Part shown: piece after piece, positions 45,000 through 56,717 of the stretch | Numbering within the stretch: position 1 is the first letter of the stretch | Layout of the letters: every line of letters begins with the position of its first letter | NCBI GenBank assembly: GCA_907165135.1 | Contig: OU015568.1 | Coordinates: 194,501 to 258,500 of the forward strand | Source: Oikopleura dioica | Lineage: Eukaryota; Chordata; Appendicularia; Copelata; Oikopleuridae | Direction of reading: 5' to 3' | DNA length: 64,000 nt | Position numbers and translations under genes: made by a program | The notes under the pieces: generated by a model | Database searches by the model: none | The model's input: only the letters and a program-made list of their open reading frames with translations | What the model was told of the DNA's origin: nothing

Positions 45000-47677
45000 T
45001 CATTGATCAGGTTTGAACAATGAAAACTTCGAATCGTCATTGTCCCAATGACCGTTTGGAAAGTTATCTTTGTGTTCACAAGCAAAGTCTTCGTCATCAT
45101 TATCCTCTTCCGGATTGTAAGTTGGAGAATCAATTATTTCTTGGTCAGTGTCGTCTTCCATCTTGTTTGAATCTTGACACTCATCATTCGAAATAAGTGG
45201 TTCCCTATCTTCATTTCTCGATTCAGATTTTTGGCGATTTGTAATTCTTTGGTTGACGAATTCTTGCAATTTCTTAGTATACAAACGAATTCCCTTTTCT
45301 CCTCCATTCAACGGTGCGTATTCGTACCCATTTTTAAATCTTGGCAAAAAGCAGCATTTCACGAAGATAAACACGAGAGACAAAAAGACGACCAAGATCG
45401 ATGAAGAGAACAATATGTGATGCGTGATGAAATGAAGAAAATGATTCTGCGATGCTTTTTTCGGAGTTGAGTAGCTCGTTGGATCATAGTCTGCACATCT
45501 TGGAAAATCTTCCGGCAAATAAGAAAACGGCTTGTTCTCCTCTTTGTCTTCTACATTCAAAGCCACAGCCATTCCTTGGGAATTGTGGAAAAGCTGATGA
45601 CAGTGCATCGGCCAGATTCCGGGATTCGTCGCCTTGAAACGGACAATCGCGTAGCCCATTGCTGGCACTAGAATCGTATTTTTCGCGACAGTGTTCAAAT
45701 TATGGACTCTTCGTTTCTTCAAAATGTCTTCTCTGTATTCCACTTTCGGGCAGCGCGTTCCACCAGTGCAGCTCAAAGCGTCGTCGAGTCCAATTATGTT
45801 GCCATGTTGATCGAGTCTGGGAAAGCCAAGCTCCTGGACGAAGAACTCGTAGCCGTGCAAATGGAAAGCGTGATAAGTCCACTCGTATGGCGAGAGTTCG
45901 TTCGACATTTCATGAGCAGCGGAGATTCTGATTTCCACAAGCTCGTCTTTCTGGACTGTGAAAATTTGCGTGCAGGTTCTGTTTCCTTCGTCTCCGAGAA
46001 TCTCTTCGCTGCAGGGCGTGATATTCTCGTCCTTGATTCCGTCGAAAAAGGGTTTGTATGGATAGGCGAATTTGATGCCGTTGATTGACGATCCTCGAGC
46101 CAGATTCAAATTCAGTTCGATTATTTGATCCGGTTTTTCGTTCGTTTCTGCGGGGTCGAATTGATATGCTTCAGTTTCGACATTTTCATCGCGCTGAAAA
46201 TCCATGATTCCGACGCATTTGAAGCCGCGGTAGTTGTCAAGTGGACAGTTGAGGTAAGTAAAATCCGAGTCGTGGTCGAGATTGTCGATAAAGTCAGTAA
46301 AATCCAAAGCATGATGGGGTCTCACTGGAGCTGGCGATTGTTTCCAGGGAAGAAGAGGGACAAGATTTCGAACGCGTTCTCCTCGGAACGGAGCAGAAGA
46401 TCTTTGGACAGAGACTTTAACGAAGGGTCGCGGGCTAAGCTGGTAGTCTGCATCAACCACGTGTCCGTATCCTTCCACCATGAGTTCGGCTATGAAAATG
46501 ATTTCGTCGAGCCCGTTAAATTCGCTTTCAATATTCCACGTCTCGCCGACGCCAAAGATCAGCCCATGTCCAGCTCTTGACTGAATTTTTCGGCCATCGG
46601 TTCCAGTTGCGTAAATCGGCAAGCTATCAGCTCTTCTGAGCAGAATCGGAACTTCAAAACCAGCGTGGACGGCTTTCAATTCGACGGTTTCTGTTTCGTA
46701 GGGAAGAACGAACTGCTCGCCGACAGAAAACACAGCCGAGTCGTTTTTGTCTCGGAACTGGCCATGGCCGTTGACAAGAATCGAATCGACGCAGTAGCTG
46801 CTCACTTTCGCTCCGTTGAGAAATCCCTTTTCCGGGGTGGTGCATGTCCGCGCCCCTGTTCCAGTGAATCGGTCCCCGCCAGAAATTCCAAAGCGGTAGG
46901 GATCTGCAGCCGCCAAAAAGTCAGAATCATCTCGATACCAGTCGGTCATCACAAATGGAATTTTATTGGAATGGTCTTCTTGTTCTTCCGGCTGAAGGAC
47001 GATGAATGCGCCGTGAAGTCCATCTGCTCGTTGAAGGCCTTTGTGCGAGTGATACCAGTGTGTTCCGGTGTTGTCGGCCTCGATAACGTATGTAAACTCG
47101 TTGAAACTGTTGACGGGGCATTGGGAAAACATGGCTCCTCCGTCCATCCAGTAGTTGTCGACCATGTGAAGACCATGCCAGTGGAGTGAGAATGACTGAT
47201 CATGGAGAAGGCTCTTTACGTGGATGATGACCTTGGCGCCCTTATTGACGATCACGCTCGGGCCGGGAAAATGGCCGTTAATCGTGATCACTCGTCGTTG
47301 GTCCTGTCCGTCGGTAAAGAAGAGGTTTTCTAGCTCGTTGAGGGGTTGAGAGCGTTACCTCTCTCATCGACGAGAAACGGAGTATTGGCAGCAAGTCCTA
47401 TCTGGTCAATGTCCAGGTTTTTGCTCGTCTCGTTCCAAGAAACTGAGAAATCACGAAGAGATCCTCTGGCTACGTTTGTTCGCCGCCCAAAGTCACGTGT
47501 CCGCCAAGTGTTGGTTAGTCGGTACTCAATGTTCCAGAAGTACTCGCAGACCTTGGCAGTGCAGGCTTGAGTGCAGGGCTCATCAAAGTGACAGATGACT
47601 TGTCGCGAGCTCGTCTCGCTTTCCTGATTTGGCTTTGAAAAGGATTGCTGAAAAAGCAAAAGAGGAAAAAGTCTCAT
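45000..47677 (-). CDS. Membrane-anchored multicopper oxidase (laccase/ferroxidase type)
   Basis: A single large coding block of about 880 residues. All four copper-ligand motifs are present: LHWHG, HWYHSHKG, HAFHLHGYEF and HCHQLFHNSQGM. The axial position, ten residues after the Cys in HCH, is Met, which usually gives a moderate redox potential as in ferroxidases and some animal laccases. The start MRLFPLLLF suits a signal peptide, and a hydrophobic segment (FSSSILVVFLSLVFIFVKCC) near the C-terminus is followed by an acidic cytoplasmic tail. The frame shifts once near 47337: four C in aacccctc, where five would join NALNP to LNELENLFFTDGQDQ. Substrates could be iron, catechols or phenols; not decidable here. 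Confidence 0.9.
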
Positions 47678-48257
47678 TCTTGTTATTTTTAAACGGCTTC
47701 GTTAGCTCCCGCTTAAATTAAAATCTCTTGTTGATTTAGATTTTGGTCTGCTCAGACTGACAAATGCTTGCTTTCATTTTCTTTTATAAGCCTGCTCGTA
47801 AAATAGGATAAGGGAAAAGAGCCCGAGAGATAAAGAGAATCTTGAAAACCACTAATTAATTAATGGCCTTGCCGACTAAGAGGGAAAATAGGCAGCAGGT
47901 TGAAATAACAATGAATTTAGACATTAGTATTTGCCTTATTGCCTTTTTCTCTTTAAATATTTAGGATTATGTTAAGATAAATTCTGAATATAATAAGGAA
48001 GTCATGTTTATTACAGTTAATTATGGAATTTTTGGACATTTTTTGTCGCGCGATTTTCTCAAAAAATCCAAATCCCATCCAAACCGCTTATAAAATTTTT
48101 TGAGGAAGAACTCGATCGTCATCTTCTCCGATAAAAAGGACTTAAAGAACTGGGACTTGTGTATTTGTGATAAGATTGACTAAAGACGGGATTAGAATCA
48201 CTTCTCCACCCAATCGCCACGTTGTTCCACCTCGTTGGAATTTCTTCACTGTGTTAA
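47678..48257. other. Upstream region of the multicopper oxidase gene
   Basis: No gene seen. The AT-rich stretch would hold the promoter of the minus-strand oxidase; no core element is obvious. It ends at the 206-bp repeat. Confidence 0.35.
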
Positions 48258-48463
48258 TAATAATAACACACAAACTTGGAATTTCTCCTTGGAATTTAAT
48301 CAGAAGAAAACCCGGCAAATGCTTGTTTTAGTATTTTCGGTCCCAATAACATTAACTATGGATTGCCATTTTTGCTGAACTCGAGCAGATGGCCCAACTG
48401 GTGTCCAATAAATAAATGTCCAATAAATAAATGTCCAATAAATTCGTATTCCGAAAATCGAAT
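48258..48463. repeat. 206-bp repeat, copy 2
   Basis: Same length as 40177-40382 in the same orientation, with one visible base difference. Located at the left edge of the foldback nest. Confidence 0.85.
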
Positions 48464-49033
48464 AATATATAGATCTTTCTCCATAAATAAAACGGGCCTT
48501 TTTACGATTCGCCGGCGCCGGCTAGGCCAGCTTGCCAACATAGGCGGGGTTTCCTTACATGGTACAAATCCTTACATGGTACAAAAATCAAATTGTACCA
48601 TGTAAGGAATTGACTCACAGTAATCCCTCGATAATAAGGTAAAAAGACGTTTCAGGGAAATCTCATTTAGTAGACCTTGTAGAAGAGACCACGGGCTTTT
48701 CAATGGATTTGGTCTCAAAGTGTCAATCAGAATTTTTCAGTATTTATGTACACTTGAATTCAAGCATCTGTTTTTCGATCATAACTCAGCTCGTCGGCAA
48801 GGTAGGAAAATTCTAAAAGTCGGAGAGGAAAGAGAATAAAAGTTTAGTTTGTATGCCAAATTTCATTTAATTCGAAAAAATTCGGGCTTCCTGGCGAAAG
48901 TGAGAAAAGAGAAAATGGCGCGCGGCGCTCACTCGGCCTAGTCCCTTAAGGGTACGGGTCTCGGCTTTCTATCGTCCGTAATAATATAATGTGGATAAAA
49001 ACAGAGTATTTTATCGAACTCTACAGAAAATTT

Positions 49034-49170
49034 AGGTTGATCCTTACCTGGACCAAATCCTTACCTGGACCAAATCCTTACCTGGACCATTTCCTTACCT
49101 GGACCAAAATCAAAAATGGTCCAGGTTAGGATTTTGGTCCAGGTAAGGAAATGGTCCAGGTAAGGAAATT
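49034..49170. repeat. Hairpin array of tccttacctggacca units, left
   Basis: Four forward units of ccttacctggacca(aat) are followed, after aaaatcaaaaat, by reversed units ggtccaggtaagga. The array folds on itself and also pairs with the similar array at 53173-53303. A related unit, ccttacatggtacaa, forms the outer ends near 48550 and 54080. Confidence 0.75.
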
Positions 49171-50247
49171 CAAAGAGATTTTTTCAAAGTAAAAAATCCA
49201 AAAACGTTACAGTTTTTTATGGAATTTGTGGACATCAAATTTGTGGACTTTTTAGATTTTAAGGGATTTTCTTGGGACACATTTCAACAGGGAGGGTATC
49301 AAATTTGTGGACATTTTATGTCAATTGAAACAGGGATCCCAGATTCTTTCGTTTTGACGCGCGCCCACTTTCTGATTCACGCAGTGGCCGCAAAAATCCT
49401 AGCGCGCGCGAAAAAATGCCGCGTCCCCATGAATGACCACCGATAGCGGGCGATGAATTGAGCGCGCCGCGGCGCAAGCAGACGATGAAAAATTGTCGCC
49501 TCGCTCGATCGAGACGCGCGTCCGATGAGTTTGAGACGCTCGCCCGGGACTGCGCCCAAATATGCGCTCATTCAAAAGTGATCTCTTGAAAACTAGATGA
49601 GATATTCAAGATCCGAATGTAGCTTTGGGATGAGAAGAAACACATACTTTGAATAAGATTATAGGAGTTTATATATTTGAAATAAATTAACCGCTTTGGA
49701 CAGGTCGAGGGAAATAGGCGCTTGGACAGAAGGTGTATTCCACTTCATTTAAAAAAACTACTGATCGGATGAACTTGAAAATTCTACCTAATACTAACTT
49801 TGGGGCAGAGATTTGGAAACTGTTATCAAAATTTGCATACCACTTATCCTTATTGCAGAAAAGTGTCATTCTTCTCTTGAGGGTTTCAAAAATAATTTCT
49901 AAATTTGATTTTTGAAAAATAAATTTTAATTTTGAAAACATATATAATCCCCTTAAAAGCGCTAAATTTTTGATATTGGCTTGGTTTCTATGTGCAAACA
50001 CTCAGCGGGAGGGTAACTTGGCCGCATATAATCTGGTATAGACGGCGGTTAGTAACGGTTACCGATAACTCCCTAAAACTTATCACATATGCTCCAAATT
50101 AGTGAAGGAACAACAATTTTAATTTTCAATTTGTTTGGAAGTAATTTAGCTGAAAAGTTCTTATGTGCAGTGGAGTACACCTTTCCGAGTTTTCAGCCAT
50201 TTTTACATTTTCGAAATGAGTATGAAATCATGTTTTGGGCGTTTTTA

Positions 50248-51101
50248 CCATGGAGTTGAGCTCTAAGTGGAGATAAGGGAATCTGAGGTTCGCGAGAATA
50301 CATGGATGATTTCAAAAAACTTTTGTGGGGCCGGAAATCGTAAAAACTGCAAGTGCAGTTTTCTTCAACTCGTCAAGACGAGTCGAATGATGGGTTTAAC
50401 TCCCGATAACTCTAAGGATTTACCGGTTTACCGGCTGGTTACCGGAAAATACGTTGTCACCCGCCGTTTTTGTTCTAGAAGTGATAGACTAATGTTTGAC
50501 ACCGGAAATTGTTCCTTATAGTCAGTTCTCCTGCAGCCTAAAAGATGAAGGTTGTATCAATTCTCTGAAGAGAGTTATCACTAAAATACAATTTTTGGCG
50601 AAAATGGGACTAGAAATTAGGAACGTGCAGCGACAACAAAATTTTAGTAAAAATTACTATTTTTAGTGATAACTCTCTTCAGAGAATTGATATAACCTTC
50701 ATATTTTAGGCTGCAGGAGAACTGACTATAAGGAACAACTTCCGCTGTCAAACATTAGTCTATCACTTCTAGAACAAAAACGGCGGGTGACAACGTATTT
50801 TCCGGTAACCAGCCGGTAAACCGGCAAATCCTTAGAATTATCAGGAGTTAGACCCATCATTCGACTCGTCTTGACGAGCTGAAGAAAACTGCACTTGCAG
50901 TTTTTACGATTTCCGGCCCCACAAAAGTTTTTTGAAATCATCATGGGCTTTGCGCGAACCCCAATTCTGAGCGCGCCTAATTTCGCGAAAGCTGTGTCTA
51001 GCCAATCAGCGGACATTTTTCTTCCGCTCAGACTTTCGAGATTTGCGCGGGAAAGGGAAATGGGACCAGGGACTTTCTCCCAAAAGAGTTAAACTCCATG
51101 G
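50248..51101. mobile_element. 854-bp TA-flanked foldback element (CCATGGAGTT family)
   Basis: Ends CCATGGAGTTGAGCTCTAAG and the complement of AAAGAGTTAAACTCCATGG with TA on both sides (50246-50247, 51102-51103). Inside, an inverted pair of about 250 bp (50305-50580 and 50665-50945) faces across a short centre; its opposite strands therefore give twin ORFs (ending DTGNCSL and DSGSCSL) that are artefacts of the palindrome. Same family as 39688-39977. Confidence 0.85.
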
Positions 51102-51514
51102 TATATTGGGAGATCAGTACTATATTAATCCTAGTTAAGTCTTCAATTGAACAATCTAAATTTAGCGCACGAGTTTTGTTTGAGCTCGGCGCCCTGACTG
51201 CATCGAGCGCTCGCACGCCGCTCGCCCATTTCAGCGTGAAATCGGGGCGCCGCACTCGATTCATCGCCCTATGATAACGCGGCGACTTTTCAAAATCGGC
51301 TGGGCGCGCGCAGACGCAAATCATTTTCGCGCGGCCGCTAATCCTTTGCGCTCGCGTCAGAGGGGCGCGCGTCAAAACGAAAAATCTGGGATCCCTGAAT
51401 TGAAATCTTCGACTCCTAAATAAATGGTCAAACTTTAGTTATTGAAGCCCATTTTATATGCAAAGAGCTGTTTTTCGTCAAAAATCTACTTTTGTAAAGA
51501 GTTACGTCCCAAGC

Positions 51515-51630
51515 CAGGGATCTAAATTTTTCGCGAAAATCGCAATTTGCGAATATTTTGCGATTGCGATGCGAAATTTCGCAGAAAATTCGCAATCGCA
51601 ATTGATTTTCGGCAAAAATTTAGATCCCTG
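51515..51630. mobile_element. Short hAT-like MITE (116 bp)
   Basis: Ends CAGGGATCTAAATTTTT / AAAAATTTAGATCCCTG with an 8-bp target duplication TCCCAAGC (51507-51514, 51631-51638). Nearly the whole element is one imperfect hairpin of gcgaaaatcgcaat-like repeats. Confidence 0.9.
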
Positions 51631-52027
51631 TCCCAAGCTTCCTTCTTGTGTTCTTTTTCCTATTATTTTTTGAAAAAATCAGCAATTTTTCCTTCTCAAA
51701 AAAAATTTAAGCAAGATTGTTGGGACATTTTTTGGGGGCTTTATATCAAATTTGTGGACATTTTTCAGAAAACAAGAGGACAAATAATGTCCACAAATTC
51801 AATAAATAACTGTACTTAAAAAATTTTAGTCGACCCCCTCTGAGAAATTTTTTGAATTTTGAAAATTTTTTAAATCTTATTTTTGGACTCACACTGATAG
51901 ATACAGGCAAAATGGACTATTCCGGAAGTATCAAATCTCCGGAATTGTCCGAATCTTACTTAATTTTTTTTGCTTCCAAAATAGAAAATTGCGACATTCG
52001 GCGACATAACCAGAGCGCCAGTAAATA

Positions 52028-52885
52028 GGGAGTGGCCTAAAACGTCGCCCAGTCGCTACATTTGCGGCCCGAAACATCACTCGTGTTGATGCATTTGTTG
52101 CCTAAATCGTCGCTCCTATTGCTGCAAATGTGGCTAAAAACGTCGCTCCTGCTGGTGCATGTGTTGCCCAAAACGTCTTGTTTGAAGAATCTAGAAGATT
52201 ATGAGAATCGCCGCTAATCAGCGCCAGAGTTGCAAATTTTGATTAATTTTTCTGAGCTGACCTGAGAAAAATTTCTCTGAGCTGAGCTTAGCTGGCCTAT
52301 TTCGGAGGTAACTGAGCAGAGCTAAGCTGAGCTGACCTTTTCAGAGGTCATTGAGCGGAGGTGAGCTGAGCAGACCTTTTGTTTAAGAGACTTGAGCAGA
52401 GCTGAGCTGAGCGGACCCTTATTAGAGCTGAGCTGATTGAGCTGAGCTGTTTTTACTGTTTTTAGTAGTAAAATTGTATTCAATTCATTGAGCTGAGCTG
52501 AGCTAAATTATAGTTGTCTGAGCTGAGCTGAGCAGACCAGATCATGTTCGAAAATAATTGAGCTGAGCTGAGCTGAGTGAAAATTGTCTGAGCTGAGCTG
52601 AGCTGAGCAGCTCAGATCATTTTCCAAAATCACTGAGCTGAGCGACTGCTCAGCTCACTCAGCCAGCTCAGCTCACTTAGCTCAGCAAATTTGCAACTAT
52701 GATCAGCGCAACCAGACTGTTTTAAGACTTTCCAGATTCAATTTTGACTAAGGCGACGTGGCCAAAAAGACGTTTTGGCCAACAATGGCACCAGCAGGAG
52801 CGACGTTTTGATCAAGACATCAGGCAATAAGAGCGACGATTTAGGCCGTACATGCATCAACTGGACGAGGTTTTAGGCCACCCCC
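52028..52885. mobile_element. TA-flanked element interrupted by a hAT MITE
   Basis: Ends GGGAGTGGCCTAAAACGTCG and the complement of CGAGGTTTTAGGCCACCCCC, with TA at 52026-52027 and 52886-52887. The inner arms carry repeated cgtcgctcctgctggtgca and its complement (caccagcaggagcgacg). The hAT MITE at 52225-52701 split it later. Confidence 0.75.
52225..52701. mobile_element. hAT-like MITE filled with gctgagctga satellite
   Basis: Ends CAGAGTTGCAAATTT / AAATTTGCAACTATG with an 8-bp target duplication ATCAGCGC (52217-52224, 52702-52709). The interior is an expanded array of gagct / gctgagctga units. Same end type as the element in the kelch gene at 59785-59934, which keeps a short form of the array. 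Confidence 0.9.
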
Positions 52886-53172
52886 TATCTTAGTTGGAAA
52901 GAAGCACGCTAGTGCACTTCAAACTGCTGAATGCGTTTCAAGGTGCTGCAAATCTGAAGTTCACTGCAAGAAGTGCACTTCATTCTGAAGCACACTTGAA
53001 GTGCACTTTTACCAATTCTGGTCTTAACCCCTTAAAGCTTGTGCATTATTGTTTGAATTTAGGCGAATAGCAAGAAAAAATTTTTCAAAAATTTTTAGTC
53101 GAGAGGGGGTCTAGTAAAATTTTTTTGTGTTGGCTTGTTCATTTTTCTGTTTTTGAAAAAATTATTTCCTGT

Positions 53173-53303
53173 CTCCTTACCCGGACCAAAATCCTTACCT
53201 GGACCATTTCCTTACCTGGACCATTTTTGATTTTGGTTCAGGTAAGGAAAATGGTCCAGGTAAGGATTTGCTCCAGGTAAGGATTTGGTCCAGGTAAGGA
53301 TCA
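53173..53303. repeat. Hairpin array of tccttacctggacca units, right
   Basis: Inverted counterpart of 49034-49170 (ccttacctggaccatttcc ... ggtccaggtaaggat), itself self-complementary around ttttgattttgg. Confidence 0.75.
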
Positions 53304-54152
53304 ACCGAAAATTTAAGCTCGAGTCATAATTAATTGTCAGCTGCTATCATTGTTATTTTACGAGTTATGCGTTCGTTAAAAATTACCGAAAAAATTTTTC
53401 GGCTCAGATTTTTTCATCCGGGGCTTTTAGAAAGCTTAGAGAATGAGGATCATCATGATATTCTCGGTTTTACATGAATCTGTCTAAAAACATTTTTAGA
53501 GCCGAAAATGTGTCGCTCAGTTTCAAAAAATGCTAATTTACGGTGTAATAACAAGGATACTTTTTTCAAAAATTAAATTCCATACGAAATGTAATTCAAT
53601 CTCAAAAATCTCTTGACAAAATAAAGATAAGAGTCTGAATTTTCACATAAAAATATAAAGAAGGTATGTTTACAAGCTCATTTCTTCGGAATTGAAGCCT
53701 CTTCTAGGCCCATTTTCACCATTTTAGGTCGAGATCACGACTTCGAGCCAATTTTTAAAACAAAAAATCTTTATAAATCCAAATTTCTTTTTGACAAAAT
53801 GTAGAACTAGGATGGATCTTTGCACTAATGTAGGCGAATTTTTTCCACCACTTCTATATCATGAGGAATTGAGCCCTAGTTAGAGCCTCGCCGACACCCG
53901 TACCCTTAAGTGCCTCAAACGCCCAGTTGGGCAATAATGTTCGGTTTTTAAAACGAGTGACGAAGAGTTCAATTTTCAGTATAAAAATTTATGCGCGATT
54001 GGGGGTCGAGTACAATAATGTTTTGAGTAAATGTGTCAATTTTTGTTTTTGAAAATTTTTATTTCGAATTTCCTTACCTGGTACAAAAATCCTTACATAG
54101 TACAATTTAATTTTTGTACCATGTTAGGAAACCCCACATAGGCACATGGTAC

Positions 54153-55034
54153 TTTTACGGGCTTCCTCGCGATGGTATTTCCCGCTGAAAAATGTAAGTA
54201 TATATGCTCTTAATGGGAAGCAAAATTGTTCTTCACGAGCGGTAGAATAAGCCACTCCGGAAATGATAGAATAATAAATTAGCAGAGGCAACTAAGAGCC
54301 TAGTCATCAAAAATTCTCCTACCACCTAAATTCTCTTCACTCGCAGCTATTTAAGTAGCAGACAATTGAGAACCCAAATCAATCGCAACTAATTTAAAAT
54401 ATAAATTTCTCCGATTTTTCAACGAATTCTTCAAACACCAACTGCAACCATCAAGACTTCTTTTCCTCAGCAAAGATATCTTTCATCGCACAATTCGACC
54501 TTGCCCTCTCGAAAATACACACAACATTCTGCGCGATGAAGATTTTTCAACTTTTGCTCTGGCGATGTCTGCTCCTTTAGATACGGTAAAAATTCACAAA
54601 ATCACAGTTGGATGGCTTTAATGCAATTAAAATTATCAGGAATCATTTTTACTCTTTTCATTTTAAGGCGAGCAGAGACTGCGGTCGATCGAGACGATGT
54701 GCGGCTCTTCGTCATCATTACAATAGAAATAGAGGTGAGAGATGAAAATGTGTGGGAGCAGAAAAAGTGTAGTCCGCGGCTTATGATTAATCACCCAGAA
54801 TCACTGACTAATTTTTTAAGAGTCTTCAACCCGCGAATGCGCAAACTACTTCTGCAGCTGGGGATACTGCACTTGTTTCCGATGGATAACTGCATAGTCA
54901 ATTATTAAATTGTCTAAGAAAAATTATAAATAAACTTGAGACGACTGTAAATTTGAGATTTTATGATAAAGATATTAATAAAATCATGACATGATATTAT
55001 GATTAAACTTAAAAATTTTATTAAAAAAATCTTT
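54153..55034. other. Gene-poor stretch with weak ORFs
   Basis: A weak plus-strand candidate lies at 54612-54908 (hydrophobic start LKLSGIIFTLFILRRA, ends FPMDNCIVNY), and a short leader-like frame MKIFQLLLWRC starts at about 54538. I cannot join or identify them. AATAAA-type signals occur near 54928. Confidence 0.3.
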
Positions 55035-55355
55035 TGTAAAGACCTACTCAAAGATCATCGATTTGTTTAAACTAATTTGTTGAGCAAGATATTCTTGTAA
55101 TAAATTTAGGGCCAATCAAATAATTAATGATACTCGATTAGTATAAAAATGAATAGTCGATAGTCTATCGACGATAGAGTTTCCTTTTAATGACCTTTTA
55201 ATGAGAGGCTACTAATTTTAAGGATAATCGATCAATTTCCTTTTTACTCGTAAAATGAACGATGAGTCTGAAAAGACAACTTTTAAACCGCAAAGAGAAT
55301 TTAGAAATATGATATTTCAAATATCCGGAAAATTATGAAACATAAGGCCTTTTTG

Positions 55356-56529
55356 ATGAGGCTTTTATTCTTACCTATTTTAATAAGCATTTTCTTTAGA
55401 ATTTTGAGAAAAAGCTTTTTTGAAAATGAAGCCAGAACAACATGAACACCTGTCCCTGGACAGAATCAATAAAATTCTGATGTCCGCCAGATTCGCAACT
55501 TGCAGCTACGAAACAGCGCAAACTTTGAAGCAATTGAAAAAAAGAGATTAGAAAAGAAAAAACTGAAGATCGTGGTAAAAATGACAGTTTTCTCCAAAAG
55601 GAGATCAAAACGGTTTTTAAAAGATTCGAATGCATCAAATACAAGGTAATTTAACTTGATTTAACATCAGATAATGAACAATAAAATTTGTAGTTTTTCC
55701 GGGACGAAAAATCTAGTGGAGACGCGATGGTCTTCCTCATGAACGAAAGAGGCATTCCCGACCGACCAAACGAGAAACGAAAGACCTACCTAGTCATCTC
55801 GATCGCCGGAACTCATGGCTTTCGCGACATCGTCCAAGATCTCAACATTTTCAAGAGAAAGTTCGAAGACACGGAGGCAAGGGTTCACGCTGGATTCTAC
55901 AACCAGTTCCTGGCGCTCAAGCCTAAGATCAGAAACAGAGTCGAACTGGTCTTGAATGAAACTTCAGTCGATGAAATTCTGATAACCGGCCATTCGCTGG
56001 GCGGTGCTGTGGCAGCGATGTTTGGTGCTTACCTGGCGGTGGAATTTGAAGATCAAAATTTTCGAGTCATTACTTTTGGCTGCCCAAAGCCTGGAAATTC
56101 TGATTTTAGAGAACTCTTTCAACAGAGGTAAAATTTTATAATGCTTCTTGCTTCAAAATTATTCTAGGGTGAAAAAGCATCTGAGAGTGAGGGTAACAAC
56201 AGATCCAGTAACATGGGTGCCGATGCTTATTCCCTGGTTCAGGATTGGTTTTGTCAATATAATATTGACAATATTCTTCTTCATTTTTTTGAATACTTTG
56301 AAAGCATGATGGAAACCAAAAGAGCCACACGTGTAATGACAATTCGTCGCAGGATTTTCAAATCAGCGAAGACGAGGTTTTTACGCTTAATCCTCATTCT
56401 TGCGAAAATTACATCGACGAACTGCTGAAAATAAAACGCGTCGTTTTGAGGAAAAAATTCAGAAATGCTGGTCCAAAAGCGATAGAATTTGTTGAAAAAA
56501 TGAGACTCTCCAAATCGGAAAGAAGCTGA
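55356..56529 (+). pseudogene. Class-3 lipase, arm 2 copy with frame breaks
   Basis: Same gene as 38409-39561. The core frame 55727-56131 is open and keeps ITGHSLGGAVAAMFGAY and FGCPKPGNSDFRE; the Asp block (TTDPVTWVPML, Trp replacing Leu) and His block (LNPHSCENYIDEL) follow. Exon 1 is broken relative to arm 1 by one extra T at agcttttttgaaaatg (six T, five in arm 1) and one extra A at caattgaaaaaaagag (seven A, six in arm 1). If these are base errors, the copy could be functional. Confidence 0.75.
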
Positions 56530-56717
56530 TAACAAAATCTAATTTTTTTTCTGTATCACGAACATTAAAAGAATCGCATTTCATGCATCAAAATCAATTG
56601 CTGTCAAAACGGAAGAATGAATGTTCTGTTTATTAAACCGGTGACCGTACTTTTAAAATTGTTCCAATGCAGAGAAAAAAAATTTTTAGTGAACAAAAGA
56701 AGGTAAAGAACGCGGGG

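Larger units (their letters stand above)
48539..54152. repeat. 5.6-kb foldback nest with matching outer ends
   Basis: The left end (cataggcggggtttccttac atggtacaaatcc, 48539 on) and right end (tacatagtacaatttaattt ... ggaaaccccacatagg, to 54152) are inverted copies. Inside, gggtacgggtctcggc (48955) pairs with gccgacacccgtaccc (53890), the 49034-49170 hairpin array pairs with 53173-53303, and the GC-rich block 49325-49450 (ttttgacgcgcgccca) pairs with 51250-51400. Several MITEs sit within. No transposase or reverse transcriptase frame is recognisable, so this is either one large foldback transposon or serial nested insertions. Confidence 0.6.

Noticed and set aside
46125..47189. Long plus-strand ORFs (for example 46125-46580 and 46665-47189)
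   Set aside because: They lie opposite the multicopper oxidase, whose minus-strand frame carries all copper motifs.
48258..48463. Solo LTR of a retrotransposon (206-bp repeat)
   Set aside because: No TG...CA ends, no target duplication and no reverse transcriptase frame in the window.
49034..49170. CRISPR-like array of short repeats
   Set aside because: Units reverse direction within the array, have no unique spacers of constant length, and the genome is animal.
50267..51016. Twin ORFs on opposite strands with almost the same protein
   Set aside because: They are the two arms of one foldback element; the likeness is from the palindrome, not a gene pair.
52310..52690. Possible repetitive-protein gene from gctgagctga units
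   Set aside because: No open frame of useful length; the array sits between the inverted ends and 8-bp duplication of a MITE.
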